Shown here piece by piece: positions 43,565 through 52,084 of a stretch of DNA of 64,000 nucleotides (positions are counted from its first letter, which is position 1; the number at the start of each line of letters is the position of its first letter). A model generated the notes under the pieces. It saw nothing but the letters and a program-made list of their open reading frames with translations. It ran no database searches and had not been told where the DNA came from. Made by a program: the position numbers and the translations under genes. The DNA lies in contig JBMYJR010000006.1 of the NCBI GenBank assembly GCA_049594615.1, forward strand, positions 34,887-98,886. The letters are read 5' to 3'. Source of the DNA: CAXPZW01 sp049594615. Lineage in GTDB: Bacteria; Bacteroidota; Bacteroidia; Flavobacteriales_D; Sanyastnellaceae.

Positions 43565-44428
43565 ATGAAAGGCATCATCCTCGCCGGCGGATCCGGCACC
43601 CGACTCCACCCTTTGACCCTGGCGGTCAGCAAGCAGCTCATGCCGGTGTACGACAAGCCCATGATCTACTACCCGCTGTCCACCTTGTTGATCTCGGGCA
43701 TTCGGGAGATTTTGATCATTTCCACCCCGCACGATTTGCCCGGATTCCAGAAACTTCTGGGCGATGGAAGCCAACTCGGCTGCCGCTTCTCCTACCAAGT
43801 GCAGGAGGTGCCCAACGGCCTGGCTCAAGCCTTTGTTTTGGGCAAGGAATTCATCGGGAATGACAAAGTGGCCTTGATTCTGGGCGACAACATTTTCTAC
43901 GGCAAGGGCTTTGGTAAACTGCTGCGTGAAAACACCGACGTGGACGGCGGCATGGTTTACGCCTACCATGTTTCGGACCCCGAGCGTTACGGCGTAGTGG
44001 AATTTGACGACAACGGCAAAGCCATCTCCATCCAAGAAAAGCCCAAACAGCCGGCGTCCAACTATGCCGTCCCGGGACTGTACTACTACGACAACGATGT
44101 GGTGGAGATCGCCAAAGGCCTCCAACCCAGCGCACGCGGCGAATACGAAATCACAGACGTCAACCGAACATACCTCGAGCGCGGGCGGTTGAAAGTTTCC
44201 AAGCTCGACCGAGGTACTGCTTGGTTGGACACCGGTACGTTCTCCTCGCTGATGCAAGCGGGTCAGTACGTACAAGTGATCGAAGAACGCCAAGGCCTGA
44301 AGATCGGCGCCATTGAAGAGGTGGCCTGGCGCATGGGGTACATCTCGGACCAAGAACTCGAAGAACTGGCCCAACCGCTGCTCAAGAGCGGCTACGGGCA
44401 ATACCTGCTGGCGCAAATGCGCCGCTAG
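43565..44428 (+). CDS. rfbA: Glucose-1-phosphate thymidylyltransferase
   Basis: 287 residues. The nucleotide-binding LAGGSGTRLHPLT begins at residue 6, the metal Asp is in ALILGDNIFYG near 110, and EKPKQPASNYAVPGLYYYDN near 160 and TAWLDTGTFSSL near 220 are signature regions. It makes dTDP-glucose, the first step of dTDP-rhamnose. rfbB-D are not adjacent, so this could be a solitary copy. The polyprenyl synthase follows after 10 bases. Confidence 0.96.
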   Translation: MKGIILAGGSGTRLHPLTLAVSKQLMPVYDKPMIYYPLSTLLISGIREILIISTPHDLPGFQKLLGDGSQLGCRFSYQVQEVPNGLAQAFVLGKEFIGNDKVALILGDNIFYGKGFGKLLRENTDVDGGMVYAYHVSDPERYGVVEFDDNGKAISIQEKPKQPASNYAVPGLYYYDNDVVEIAKGLQPSARGEYEITDVNRTYLERGRLKVSKLDRGTAWLDTGTFSSLMQAGQYVQVIEERQGLKIGAIEEVAWRMGYISDQELEELAQPLLKSGYGQYLLAQMRR

Positions 44429-44438
44429 AAAAACGCAC

Positions 44439-45407
44439 ATGAACTGGATGCCTGAGCTGCTGGAAGCCCTCCAGCGGGAATTTTCGCGCACCGCAGAGGG
44501 ACGCACCAACGCACTTTACGATCCTGTACGCTACTTCCTGGATTTGGGAGGCAAACGCATGCGTCCTGCCCTGACCTTGCTCGGCTGCCAACTGTTTCAA
44601 GACGATTGGAACCCAGCACTGCCCCCTGCTTTGGCGGTGGAAATCTTCCACAACTTCACCCTGGTCCACGACGACATCATGGACGAGGCGCCCTTGCGTC
44701 GCGGGAAAGAAACGGTCCACACCAAATGGAACGCCAACCAAGCCATCCTCAGCGGAGACGCCATGCTGGTGTTGGCCTACCAAGAATTCGCCGCCTGCTC
44801 ACCTGAGCTGCAAGCGGCCTTGCTCCCACTCTTCAACCAAACTGCGTTGGAGGTGTGTGAGGGCCAGCAAATGGACATGGACTTTGAGGAGCGTTCAGAT
44901 GTGACCGTGGGTGAGTACTTGGAGATGATTCGCCTCAAGACCTCGGTTTTGTTGGCTGCCGCGCTGCAAATGGGCGCCATCACTGCCGGTGCTTCGGAGG
45001 CCGACCAACGACGCATCTACCAGTTTGGCCAGGACATGGGCCTTGCCTTCCAACTCCGCGACGATTACTTGGACGCTTTTGGCACCGCCGATTTTGGCAA
45101 GCAAGTCGGCGGCGACATCCTCTGCGACAAAAAGACCTACCTGCTGATCCGCGCCTTTGAAAAGGCCGGTTCATCGGAACGCGCCGTGCTCGACACCTAC
45201 ATCGGTCAACCGGTGACCAACGGCGATCAAAAAGTGGCAGCTGTCAAAGAAGTCATGACCACCTTGGCGGTGCAAACCGAACTGCTTCAGCTTTCCGACG
45301 AGTACTACGCCAAGGCACTCAACCACCTGGACCATATCTCAGTGGACGAAGGGCGAAAAGTCCGTTTACGTGAGTTGGCCGCATGGCTCATGCAGCGCAC
45401 GACCTGA
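44439..45407 (+). CDS. Polyprenyl diphosphate synthase (trans type)
   Basis: 322 residues from MNWMPELLEALQREF at 44439. The first Asp-rich motif DDIMD (about residue 80) and the second RDDYLD (about 208) chelate Mg for chain elongation; GGKRMRPAL is the IPP-binding start. Chain length cannot be read surely: geranylgeranyl or octaprenyl (menaquinone side chain) are likely. Co-transcribed with rfbA. Confidence 0.94.
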   Translation: MNWMPELLEALQREFSRTAEGRTNALYDPVRYFLDLGGKRMRPALTLLGCQLFQDDWNPALPPALAVEIFHNFTLVHDDIMDEAPLRRGKETVHTKWNANQAILSGDAMLVLAYQEFAACSPELQAALLPLFNQTALEVCEGQQMDMDFEERSDVTVGEYLEMIRLKTSVLLAAALQMGAITAGASEADQRRIYQFGQDMGLAFQLRDDYLDAFGTADFGKQVGGDILCDKKTYLLIRAFEKAGSSERAVLDTYIGQPVTNGDQKVAAVKEVMTTLAVQTELLQLSDEYYAKALNHLDHISVDEGRKVRLRELAAWLMQRTT

Positions 45408-45610
45408 GTCTTGTCAAGGGCATTCACAAAGTCATATGCACCATCCACAAAGTGAATCCGACATCGGTTTGGAACCGGGCGTTGGAATCGGGAGCTTGCT
45501 CGCGTTCGCATCGAAGGCGGGCGTGTGGTGGAGGCGGGGGCGAGGGGCCGAGGACCCACGGGTGGGAACCGCGCGCCGGACGCAATTTTACGGTTTGAAC
45601 TGAGCTGGCC
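45408..45610. other. Gap without a clear gene
   Basis: 203 bases, GC-rich in the middle. One plus-strand frame reads RVRIEGGRVVEAG and DAILRFELSW, which is protein-like but has no start and breaks frame with the neighbours; perhaps decayed. Confidence 0.25.
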
Positions 45611-46006
45611 ATGCACGACTTCCCCGCACCCTACACCGACTTTATCACCCATCCCGATGGCCCCAATCAACGCTGGGCAGACCTGCGTCCAACAGCCCTA
45701 GCACAACTCCACAAAGACCTTGGTTTTTACCAGGAGGAAGGCCCGCAACACCTTGAAAATCCGCTACCTGAGTTGAACGCCATCCTGAGAAAAGTGGGGC
45801 AAGATCGCCCCCGGATGATGCAACTCTTGTACCGGATCGACGTAGACTCGGCCCAACTCGAAACCGTATTGACTGAACACCAGCACGATAGCGCCTGGCA
45901 ACACCTCGCTGCACTGGTTTGGCACCGGGTATTGCGCAAAGTGTGGTTGCGTCGTGAGTTTAGCCGTGGATTTTCAAGTGACTTACCCTCTGCCCCGTCA
46001 GTCTAA
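45611..46006 (+). CDS. Conserved hypothetical protein
   Basis: 131 residues, alpha-helical, no signal peptide or membrane helix. It begins MHDFPAPYTDFITHPDGPNQRWADLRP and ends with a basic region (RVLRKVWLRREFSRG). I do not recognise a domain. It ends four bases before the sucA promoter box. The role is unknown; the length and coding character support a real gene. Confidence 0.7.
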   Translation: MHDFPAPYTDFITHPDGPNQRWADLRPTALAQLHKDLGFYQEEGPQHLENPLPELNAILRKVGQDRPRMMQLLYRIDVDSAQLETVLTEHQHDSAWQHLAALVWHRVLRKVWLRREFSRGFSSDLPSAPSV

Positions 46007-46010
46007 ATAG

Positions 46011-46018
46011 TACCTTTG
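46011..46018 (+). promoter_or_regulatory. -7 box TACCTTTG of sucAB
   Basis: Exact TAnnTTTG, 28 bases before the GTG start of sucA. A six-codon ORF MDFTPA (46022-46042) begins four bases after the box. Confidence 0.75.
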
Positions 46019-46046
46019 TAGATGGATTTTACACCAGCTTGAACCC

Positions 46047-48782
46047 GTGAAAGACGCGCTCTCATTCCTCAGCAATGCTGACCCCAGCGCCATCGAGGAG
46101 CTGTACCAGCAGTACCGCAAAGACCCCGATTCGGTGGACCCCTCCTGGAACTTGTTCTTCCAGGGCTTTGAATTCTCCAAAGCAGACTACACCTCTGGTG
46201 ACGCTGTCCCGGAGAACATGCACAAGGAATTCCGTGTGCTGCAGCTGATCAACGGATACCGTTCCCGTGGTCACCTGTTCACCAAAACCAACCCTGTACG
46301 TGAGCGTCGCAAGTACGCCCCCACCCTCGACATCGAGAACTTTGGGTTGGAAGCCGGCGACCTGGGTACTGTCTTCCAAGCAGGCGAAGAAGTGGGCATC
46401 GGTCCCGCCACCCTCCAGGAAATCATCGATCACCTGACCGAGACCTACTGCCAAAGCATCGGCATCGAATTCATGTACATCCGCCACCCCGAACGGGTGG
46501 ACTGGATCCACAAGCACATCGAGGTCAAGAATCGCGCGCAGTTCAGCACCGAGGAGCGCAAGCACATTCTGCGCAAGGTGAACCAGGCGACGGTCTTTGA
46601 GCAGTTCCTCCAAAAGAAATTCGTGGGCCAGAAGCGCTTCAGCGTGGAAGGCGGCGAGGCAGTCATCCCGGCCATTGATGCCATCATCGAAGAAGGCGTG
46701 AAAGGCGGGGTGAAAGAAGTGGTCTTGGGCATGGCCCACCGCGGACGCCTCAACACGCTGGCGCACATCTTCGGCAAGCCGTACCGAGAGATCTTCAGCG
46801 AGTTTGAAGGCAAGGAGTACGACGACGAAGGCATCTTCGACGGCGACGTAAAGTACCACTTGGGCTACACCAAAACCGTCAAAGCCGATTCAGGCGCAGA
46901 AGTCAACCTGACCCTCTGCCCCAACCCTTCTCACCTCGAAGCCGTGAACCCGGTGGTGGAAGGCCTCTCGCGCAGCAAGATTGACCTGCACCTGGACAAC
47001 GAAAAAGAAATCATTCCCATCCTCATCCACGGTGACGCAGCCATTTCAGGCCAAGGCATCATGTACGAGGTGGTTCAAATGGCCCAACTCGACGGCTACC
47101 GTACCGGCGGCACCATCCACATTGTGGTCAACAACCAAGTGGGCTTCACCACCAACTATTTGGACGGCCGCTCGAGCACCTACTGCACCGACGTTGCCAA
47201 GACCACCCTCTGCCCCGTATTCCACGTCAATGCCGATGACGTAGAGGCAGTGGTACAAACCGTACGCATTGCACTGGCCTACCGCCAGGAATTCGGACGC
47301 GACGTATTCATTGACCTGCTCGGTTACCGCAAGTACGGCCACAACGAAGGCGACGAGCCCAAGTTCACCCAGCCTAAGCTCTACAAGGCCATCGCCAAGC
47401 ACCCCACGCTGCGCGACATCTACTTGAACGAGCTCATAGAGAAAGGTGTGGTGGATGCCGCACACGGCGCATCCATCAAAGCAGAACTCGAAGAAAAGCT
47501 CAACGCTGAATTCGACGCTTCCAAAGAGATGGACAAAGCCCTGGTGGAAGACTTCATGGCCGACTACTGGCAAGACCAGCGTGTAGCCGAAGCCGACGAC
47601 TTCAAGCAATCGCCGGAAACAGGGTACGACGCCGACCGCCTTACCGCTCTGGGCAAAGCCATGAGTACCCTCCCCGAGGACAAGAAGTTCTTCCGCAAAG
47701 TGGCCAAGCTCTTTGGCGACCGCCTGTCGATGATCGAGAACGACAAACTCGACTGGGGCATGGGCGAAATGCTCGCCTACGCCTCGCTCTTGGACGAAGG
47801 CCACCCCATCCGCCTCAGCGGTCAGGATGTGGAGCGTGGCACTTTCTCGCACCGCCACGCCGTGGTAAAAACCGAGGAGTCCGAAGAAGAATACATTCCG
47901 CTCAACCACCTGAGCGGCAACCAAGCGAAGTACCACATCTACAACTCTCTGCTCAGCGAGTACGGGGTAATGGGCTTCGACTACGGCTACGCCTTTGGCA
48001 ACCCGAACGGCCTGACCATCTGGGAAGCGCAATTCGGGGACTTCAACAACGGCGCCCAAATCATCATTGACCAATTCATCAGCGCGGCCGAAGACAAGTG
48101 GCGCACGCAAAACGGATTGGTATTGCTCCTGCCCCACGGCTACGAAGGCATGGGATCGGAGCACTCAAGTGGACGCATGGAGCGCTACCTGCAACTCTGC
48201 GCGGAGCTGAACATGCAGGTCTGCAACTGCACCACCCCGGCCAACTACTTCCACTTGTTGCGCCGTCAACTGCACCGTCCGTTCCGCAAGCCTTTGGTGG
48301 TCTTCACTCCCAAGAAGCTGCTGCGTTACCCCAAGGCCGTGTCTTCGATTTCAGAAATGGCCACGGGCCGTTTCCAGGAAGTCCTGCGCGACACCGAGGT
48401 GAACATGAAGGAGGTAGATACCATCGCACTCTGTAGCGGAAAGGTCTACTACGACCTGCTGGAGGAGCGCGAGAAAATGGGAGGAGCCGACAACATTGCA
48501 CTGGTGCGCGTAGAGCAACTCTACCCCTTCCCTGCCGATCAAATCCACGCCCTGGTGGCCGAGGCCATGCCCGACGCCAAGGTGATCTGGGTACAGGAAG
48601 AACCCCGCAACATGGGTGCCTGGAGCTACGTGCTGGACACCCTGTACGACTCGGACATCCGCCCTGCGGTAATCGCTCGTGAAGCCAGCGGTTCTCCTGC
48701 TGCAGGTAGCCCGCGCATCCACGAGTCACGACAACAAGCTATTTTGGACCAACTGTTTGCCTTTGCGAAGGCCAACGCTTAA
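46047..48782 (+). CDS. sucA: 2-oxoglutarate dehydrogenase E1 component
   Basis: 911 residues with GTG start at 46047; the frame is closed by a TAG at 46008, and no ATG lies between, so GTG is the only good start. The N-terminal DALSFLSNADPSAIEELYQQYRKDPDSVDPSWNLFFQGFEF is the E2-binding/E1o leader. TPP-binding GMAHRGRLNTLAHI near 230, GDAAISGQGIMYE near 330 and the C-terminal transketolase-like domain complete it. It decarboxylates 2-oxoglutarate in the TCA cycle and passes the succinyl group to SucB, encoded 17 bases downstream. Confidence 0.97.
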   Translation: MKDALSFLSNADPSAIEELYQQYRKDPDSVDPSWNLFFQGFEFSKADYTSGDAVPENMHKEFRVLQLINGYRSRGHLFTKTNPVRERRKYAPTLDIENFGLEAGDLGTVFQAGEEVGIGPATLQEIIDHLTETYCQSIGIEFMYIRHPERVDWIHKHIEVKNRAQFSTEERKHILRKVNQATVFEQFLQKKFVGQKRFSVEGGEAVIPAIDAIIEEGVKGGVKEVVLGMAHRGRLNTLAHIFGKPYREIFSEFEGKEYDDEGIFDGDVKYHLGYTKTVKADSGAEVNLTLCPNPSHLEAVNPVVEGLSRSKIDLHLDNEKEIIPILIHGDAAISGQGIMYEVVQMAQLDGYRTGGTIHIVVNNQVGFTTNYLDGRSSTYCTDVAKTTLCPVFHVNADDVEAVVQTVRIALAYRQEFGRDVFIDLLGYRKYGHNEGDEPKFTQPKLYKAIAKHPTLRDIYLNELIEKGVVDAAHGASIKAELEEKLNAEFDASKEMDKALVEDFMADYWQDQRVAEADDFKQSPETGYDADRLTALGKAMSTLPEDKKFFRKVAKLFGDRLSMIENDKLDWGMGEMLAYASLLDEGHPIRLSGQDVERGTFSHRHAVVKTEESEEEYIPLNHLSGNQAKYHIYNSLLSEYGVMGFDYGYAFGNPNGLTIWEAQFGDFNNGAQIIIDQFISAAEDKWRTQNGLVLLLPHGYEGMGSEHSSGRMERYLQLCAELNMQVCNCTTPANYFHLLRRQLHRPFRKPLVVFTPKKLLRYPKAVSSISEMATGRFQEVLRDTEVNMKEVDTIALCSGKVYYDLLEEREKMGGADNIALVRVEQLYPFPADQIHALVAEAMPDAKVIWVQEEPRNMGAWSYVLDTLYDSDIRPAVIAREASGSPAAGSPRIHESRQQAILDQLFAFAKANA

Positions 48783-48799
48783 CCGCCCAACCCCAAGAC

Positions 48800-50053
48800 A
48801 TGCCCGTTCTTGAAATGAAAGTGCCCAGCCCGGGCGAATCGATCTCAGAGGTAGAAATCGCCACCTGGCTGGTGGAAGAAGGCGACTGGGTCGAGAAAGA
48901 CCAAGCCATCGCCGAGGTTGATTCCGACAAAGCCACCCTCGAATTGCCTGCGGAAGAAGCCGGCATCATCACCCTCAAAGCCGAGGAAGGGGATACCGTT
49001 GCTGTGGGCGACGTGGTGTGCCACATCGACACCGACGCCGAGCGTCCTGCCGGTGCTGCTGCACCAGCTATTGAGGCCGCTGTACCTGCTCCCGCTCCGG
49101 AAGCGCCCAAGGCTGAAGCACCTAAGGCTGCACCTGCACCTGCACCTGCACCCGCCGCAACCGTGCACGCCACTCCCGTGGCCAAAAAAATGATGGCTGA
49201 AAATGGCGTAGCTGCCGGCCGCGTGCAAGGTACCGGTGCCAACGGCCGCATCACCAAACAAGATGTACTCAACGCCATGGCCGGCGGCTTCTCCGCAGAA
49301 GCAGCACAAGGCTGGGGCGGCACCCGCGATATCCGTCGCGAGAAGATGTCCATGCTCCGCCGCAAAGTGGCCGAGCGCCTGGTGGGCGTCAAGAACGAAA
49401 CGGCCATGCTCACCACCTTCAACGAGGTGAACATGAAGCCCATCATGGACATGCGCAAGAAGTACAAAGAGGTCTTCAAGGAAACCCACGGCGTGGGCTT
49501 GGGCTTCATGAGCTTCTTCACCAAGGCATGTACCGAAGCACTGAATCTCTACCCTGCGGTCAACGCCCAAATTGACGGCAAGGAAATGGTGCTGCACGAT
49601 TACGCAGACATCGGCATCGCGGTGAGCTCACCAAAAGGCCTTATGGTACCCGTGGTACGCAACGCCGAGCAAATGAGCCTCGCTGAGATCGAAGCCGAAA
49701 TCAAGCGCTTGGCCATCAAAGCCCGCGACGGCAAGATCAGCGTAGACGAAATGACCGGCGGCACCTTCACCATCACCAACGGTGGTGTATTCGGATCGAT
49801 GCTCTCGACCCCGATCATCAACCCACCGCAAAGCGCCATCTTGGGCATGCACAACATCGTTGAGCGCCCCATCGCCGAAAACGGTGAGGTGGTAATTCGC
49901 CCAGTGATGTACGTAGCGCTCAGCTACGATCACCGCATCATCGACGGCAAGGAATCGGTGAGCTTCCTCTACAAGGTCAAAGAAATGCTCGAGAACCCCG
50001 AGCGCATGATCTTTGGAGGCAAGTCTCCTGAGGAGGTGTTGTTGGGGCTGTAA
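48800..50053 (+). CDS. sucB: Dihydrolipoamide succinyltransferase E2
   Basis: 417 residues. Lipoyl domain at 1-80 with the lipoylated Lys in DSDKATLEL (about Lys43), an Ala/Pro-rich linker (about 85-125), an E1/E3-binding domain near 130-165 (TPVAKKMMAENGVAAGRVQGTGANGRI), and the acyltransferase domain from 185 with the catalytic motif YDHRIIDGKE near residue 375. It forms the core of the 2-oxoglutarate dehydrogenase complex. The sucA-sucB operon ends at a hairpin 23 bases after the stop. Confidence 0.97.
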   Translation: MPVLEMKVPSPGESISEVEIATWLVEEGDWVEKDQAIAEVDSDKATLELPAEEAGIITLKAEEGDTVAVGDVVCHIDTDAERPAGAAAPAIEAAVPAPAPEAPKAEAPKAAPAPAPAPAATVHATPVAKKMMAENGVAAGRVQGTGANGRITKQDVLNAMAGGFSAEAAQGWGGTRDIRREKMSMLRRKVAERLVGVKNETAMLTTFNEVNMKPIMDMRKKYKEVFKETHGVGLGFMSFFTKACTEALNLYPAVNAQIDGKEMVLHDYADIGIAVSSPKGLMVPVVRNAEQMSLAEIEAEIKRLAIKARDGKISVDEMTGGTFTITNGGVFGSMLSTPIINPPQSAILGMHNIVERPIAENGEVVIRPVMYVALSYDHRIIDGKESVSFLYKVKEMLENPERMIFGGKSPEEVLLGL

Positions 50054-50075
50054 GCTCAAAACAAGACGAAACACC

Positions 50076-50102
50076 AAAGGCGCTCGAGAGGGCGCCTTTT
50101 TT
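50076..50102 (+). terminator. Terminator of sucAB
   Basis: AAAGGCGC-loop-GCGCCTTTTTT stem of eight base pairs followed by a T tract. Confidence 0.85.
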
Positions 50103-50120
50103 ATGCAGTGATGTTAAATG

Positions 50121-50375
50121 CTATTGGAGATTGATCGCCTCCACCGCCGTGATCTCCGGCACAGCATTTTTGATCGCACCTTCCACACCTGCCTTCATAG
50201 TCATGGCCGACATGTTGCACGAAACACACGCTCCATGCAGCTCAACCAAGACTTTGTGGTCCTCTGTGATGTCCACCACTGAGATGTCGCCGCCATCGTT
50301 GTTCAAGAAAGGACGGATGCCTTCGAGGGAATCGGTGACGCGTTGGAGCAGATCGGCTTTTGCTTCTGTTGTCAT
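50121..50375 (-). CDS. NifU-like iron-sulfur scaffold domain protein
   Basis: 84 residues, a single NifU C-terminal-type domain with the CxxC pair Cys50 and Cys53 in GACVSCNMS and the preceding RPFLNNDGGDISVVDI. Such small proteins bind and transfer Fe-S clusters. It overlaps the upstream Mrp gene by ATGA, a common pair in Bacteroidota; together they may hand clusters to target proteins. Confidence 0.94.
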   Translation of the reverse strand: MTTEAKADLLQRVTDSLEGIRPFLNNDGGDISVVDITEDHKVLVELHGACVSCNMSAMTMKAGVEGAIKNAVPEITAVEAINLQ

Positions 50376-51487
50376 TGAGGGCTATTGCTAACGGGAACAG
50401 TTTCTGTGGGAGGAAGGTTCGAGTTGCGTTCCGCTACTTGCTTTTCAAAATTAGCGATTAATTCATGGAACGCCCGTGAAACCGGGGTGTCCGGCTGAAG
50501 AACCGCAGGGCGTCCAACATCACCAGCTTCCCGAATACTCTGCACCAGTGGAATTTGCCCGAGTACAGGAATACCGAGATGTTCAGCAAGTTTCACCAAA
50601 CCTTCGCGTCCAAAGATGTAGTACTTGTTGTCCGGCAATTCTTCAGGGGTGAACCAAGCCATATTTTCAATCATCCCAAGTACTGGCACGTTGATCGACG
50701 GAATCTGGAACATGTTTACCCCTCTTCGCGCATCCGCCAAGGCCACTTCTTGCGGCGTAGACACAACGATAGCACCGGTCAACGGCACTTGCTGTACAAT
50801 GCTCAGGTGCACATCACCCGTGCCCGGAGGCAGGTCCAAGATCATATAATCCAAGTCGCCCCATTGGGCGTCATTGAAAAGCTGGTTGAGCGCCTTGGTG
50901 GCCATAGGTCCGCGCCACACCATGGCTTGGTCGCCTTCGGTGAAGAAGCCAATAGACAGCACTTTCACCCCATAGTTCTCAAGGGGTTGGAGCAATTGCT
51001 TGCCGCCCACTTCCTCCACGCCGGGCTTTTCATAGACCATGTCAAACATAGTAGGCGCACTCGGGCCGTAGATGTCGGCATCCACAAACCCCACCTTGTG
51101 TCCACGCAGTGCAAGGCCAACGGCCAAGTTGCTGGCCACGGTGCTCTTGCCCACGCCACCTTTGCCGGACGCAACGGCAATGATGTTTTTCACCCCGGGA
51201 AGCACACGGCGCGTCTCAGGGGTGGAACCGCCCCTTTCGATGGGTACGGCCTCCACATCCACCTCTACCTCTTTGCCAAAGGCGCGCTCGATGGCGAAGA
51301 TCACGGCCTCCTCCATGCGCTTGCGTCCGTGCAGCGCCGGGTTGGAAGTCTGGACTTGCAGGGACACTTTGCCTTCAGATACCTGGAGGTTCTGCACGAG
51401 GTTGAGGGCGATGATGTCTTTTTTGAGGTCCGGCTCGATGACGGTGCCCAAGGCTTCGCGTACGGCCGCTTCGGTGAGTGCTGACAT
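50372..51487 (-). CDS. apbC: Mrp/NBP35-family Fe-S carrier ATPase
   Basis: 371 residues. An N-terminal MIP18/DUF59 domain (about 1-85) precedes the P-loop ATPase with VASGKGGVGKSTVASNLA near residue 103, the Asp of FVDADIYGPSAP near 130 and DLPPGTGDVHLS near 215. Cys residues of the typical CxxC Fe-S site are not seen, as in some Bacteroidota forms, so cluster binding may depend on partner NifU. The start is five bases from an exact -7 box, giving a leaderless transcript. Confidence 0.94.
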   Translation of the reverse strand: MSALTEAAVREALGTVIEPDLKKDIIALNLVQNLQVSEGKVSLQVQTSNPALHGRKRMEEAVIFAIERAFGKEVEVDVEAVPIERGGSTPETRRVLPGVKNIIAVASGKGGVGKSTVASNLAVGLALRGHKVGFVDADIYGPSAPTMFDMVYEKPGVEEVGGKQLLQPLENYGVKVLSIGFFTEGDQAMVWRGPMATKALNQLFNDAQWGDLDYMILDLPPGTGDVHLSIVQQVPLTGAIVVSTPQEVALADARRGVNMFQIPSINVPVLGMIENMAWFTPEELPDNKYYIFGREGLVKLAEHLGIPVLGQIPLVQSIREAGDVGRPAVLQPDTPVSRAFHELIANFEKQVAERNSNLPPTETVPVSNSPQ

Positions 51488-51491
51488 GGTG

Positions 51492-51499
51492 CAAATTTA
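51492..51499 (-). promoter_or_regulatory. -7 box TAAATTTG of mrp-nifU operon
   Basis: Exact TAnnTTTG on the minus strand; the ATG follows five bases later, so translation may begin at the transcript 5' end. Confidence 0.7.
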
Positions 51500-51682
51500 C
51501 GGGTGAACGGTGGGATGCAAGGGGTATTGGTGGAATTGATTGCAGGGGTATTTTGTTCGTTTGGCAATTGTGATGCGGGTGCACCAATAAGCCCAGCGCC
51601 GCGCGCGCGTGGCCCCCACCATGGGGGATGCTGCCGCCCCCGACTCAAAGTTGCGGTCCATTCTTCGAACTACCTGGGAGCG

Positions 51683-51714
51683 ACCCGTTTACAAACGGGT
51701 ATAAACGCGTATAC
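51683..51714. repeat. Palindromic motif array, copy 2
   Basis: CCCGTTT-AC-AAACGGG (51684-51699) directly followed by GTATAAACGCGTATAC (51699-51714). The 16-mer is identical to 5188-5203. The remaining part of the 250-base gap (51488-51739) contains a GC-rich alternating CGCGCGCG stretch near 51600 and no gene. Confidence 0.5.
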
Positions 51715-51739
51715 ACAACTACAGCATACCCAACCCGAC

Positions 51740-52084
51740 CTACAATGCCAACTCCACACCCGGGTCCCAAAAAAGCTCCTTCCAAGCCACCACCTTGTCG
51801 TTGTTGACCTCCACCCCCTCTGCTTCAAGCAGTTCCTGCATACGGCCGGGGGTACCAAAATGCACTTTGCCCGTCAACACCCCTTGGCGGTTCAACACGC
51901 GGTGTGCGGGCACATCGTGCTTGCCCACGCAAGCGTGCATCGCCCATCCGACCATGCGTGAGGAACGCGCAGCCCCCAAATATTTGGCCAGAGCGCCATA
52001 GGAGGTCACCCGTCCTTGCGGCACGAGTTTGACCACCTCCCACACATCTTCAAAGAAGCTTTCGGTTTTCTGGGAATAGGCCAT
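51740..52084 (-). CDS. Alkyltransferase-like protein (ATL), active-site Cys replaced by Ala
   Basis: 114 residues from MAYSQKTESFFEDVW at 52084. It is the DNA-binding domain of O6-alkylguanine-DNA alkyltransferases (helix-turn-helix with RVTSYGALAKYLGAARSSRMVGWAMHA; arginine finger in that region). The catalytic PCHR is PAHR here (Ala60), so it cannot transfer the alkyl group. Such ATL proteins bind O6-alkylguanine lesions and recruit nucleotide excision repair. The start overlaps the trmB stop as TGATG, so the genes are coupled. Confidence 0.9.
   Translation of the reverse strand: MAYSQKTESFFEDVWEVVKLVPQGRVTSYGALAKYLGAARSSRMVGWAMHACVGKHDVPAHRVLNRQGVLTGKVHFGTPGRMQELLEAEGVEVNNDKVVAWKELFWDPGVELAL

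Noticed and set aside
43499..44509. N-terminal extension of the uridine kinase frame by about 330 codons
   Set aside because: The extension is antisense to rfbA; the P-loop near the chosen Met and the promoter at 43506-43513 mark the true start.
49080..49170. Simple-sequence repeat in sucB (CTGCACCTGCACC type)
   Set aside because: It encodes the usual Ala/Pro-rich flexible linker of E2 proteins.
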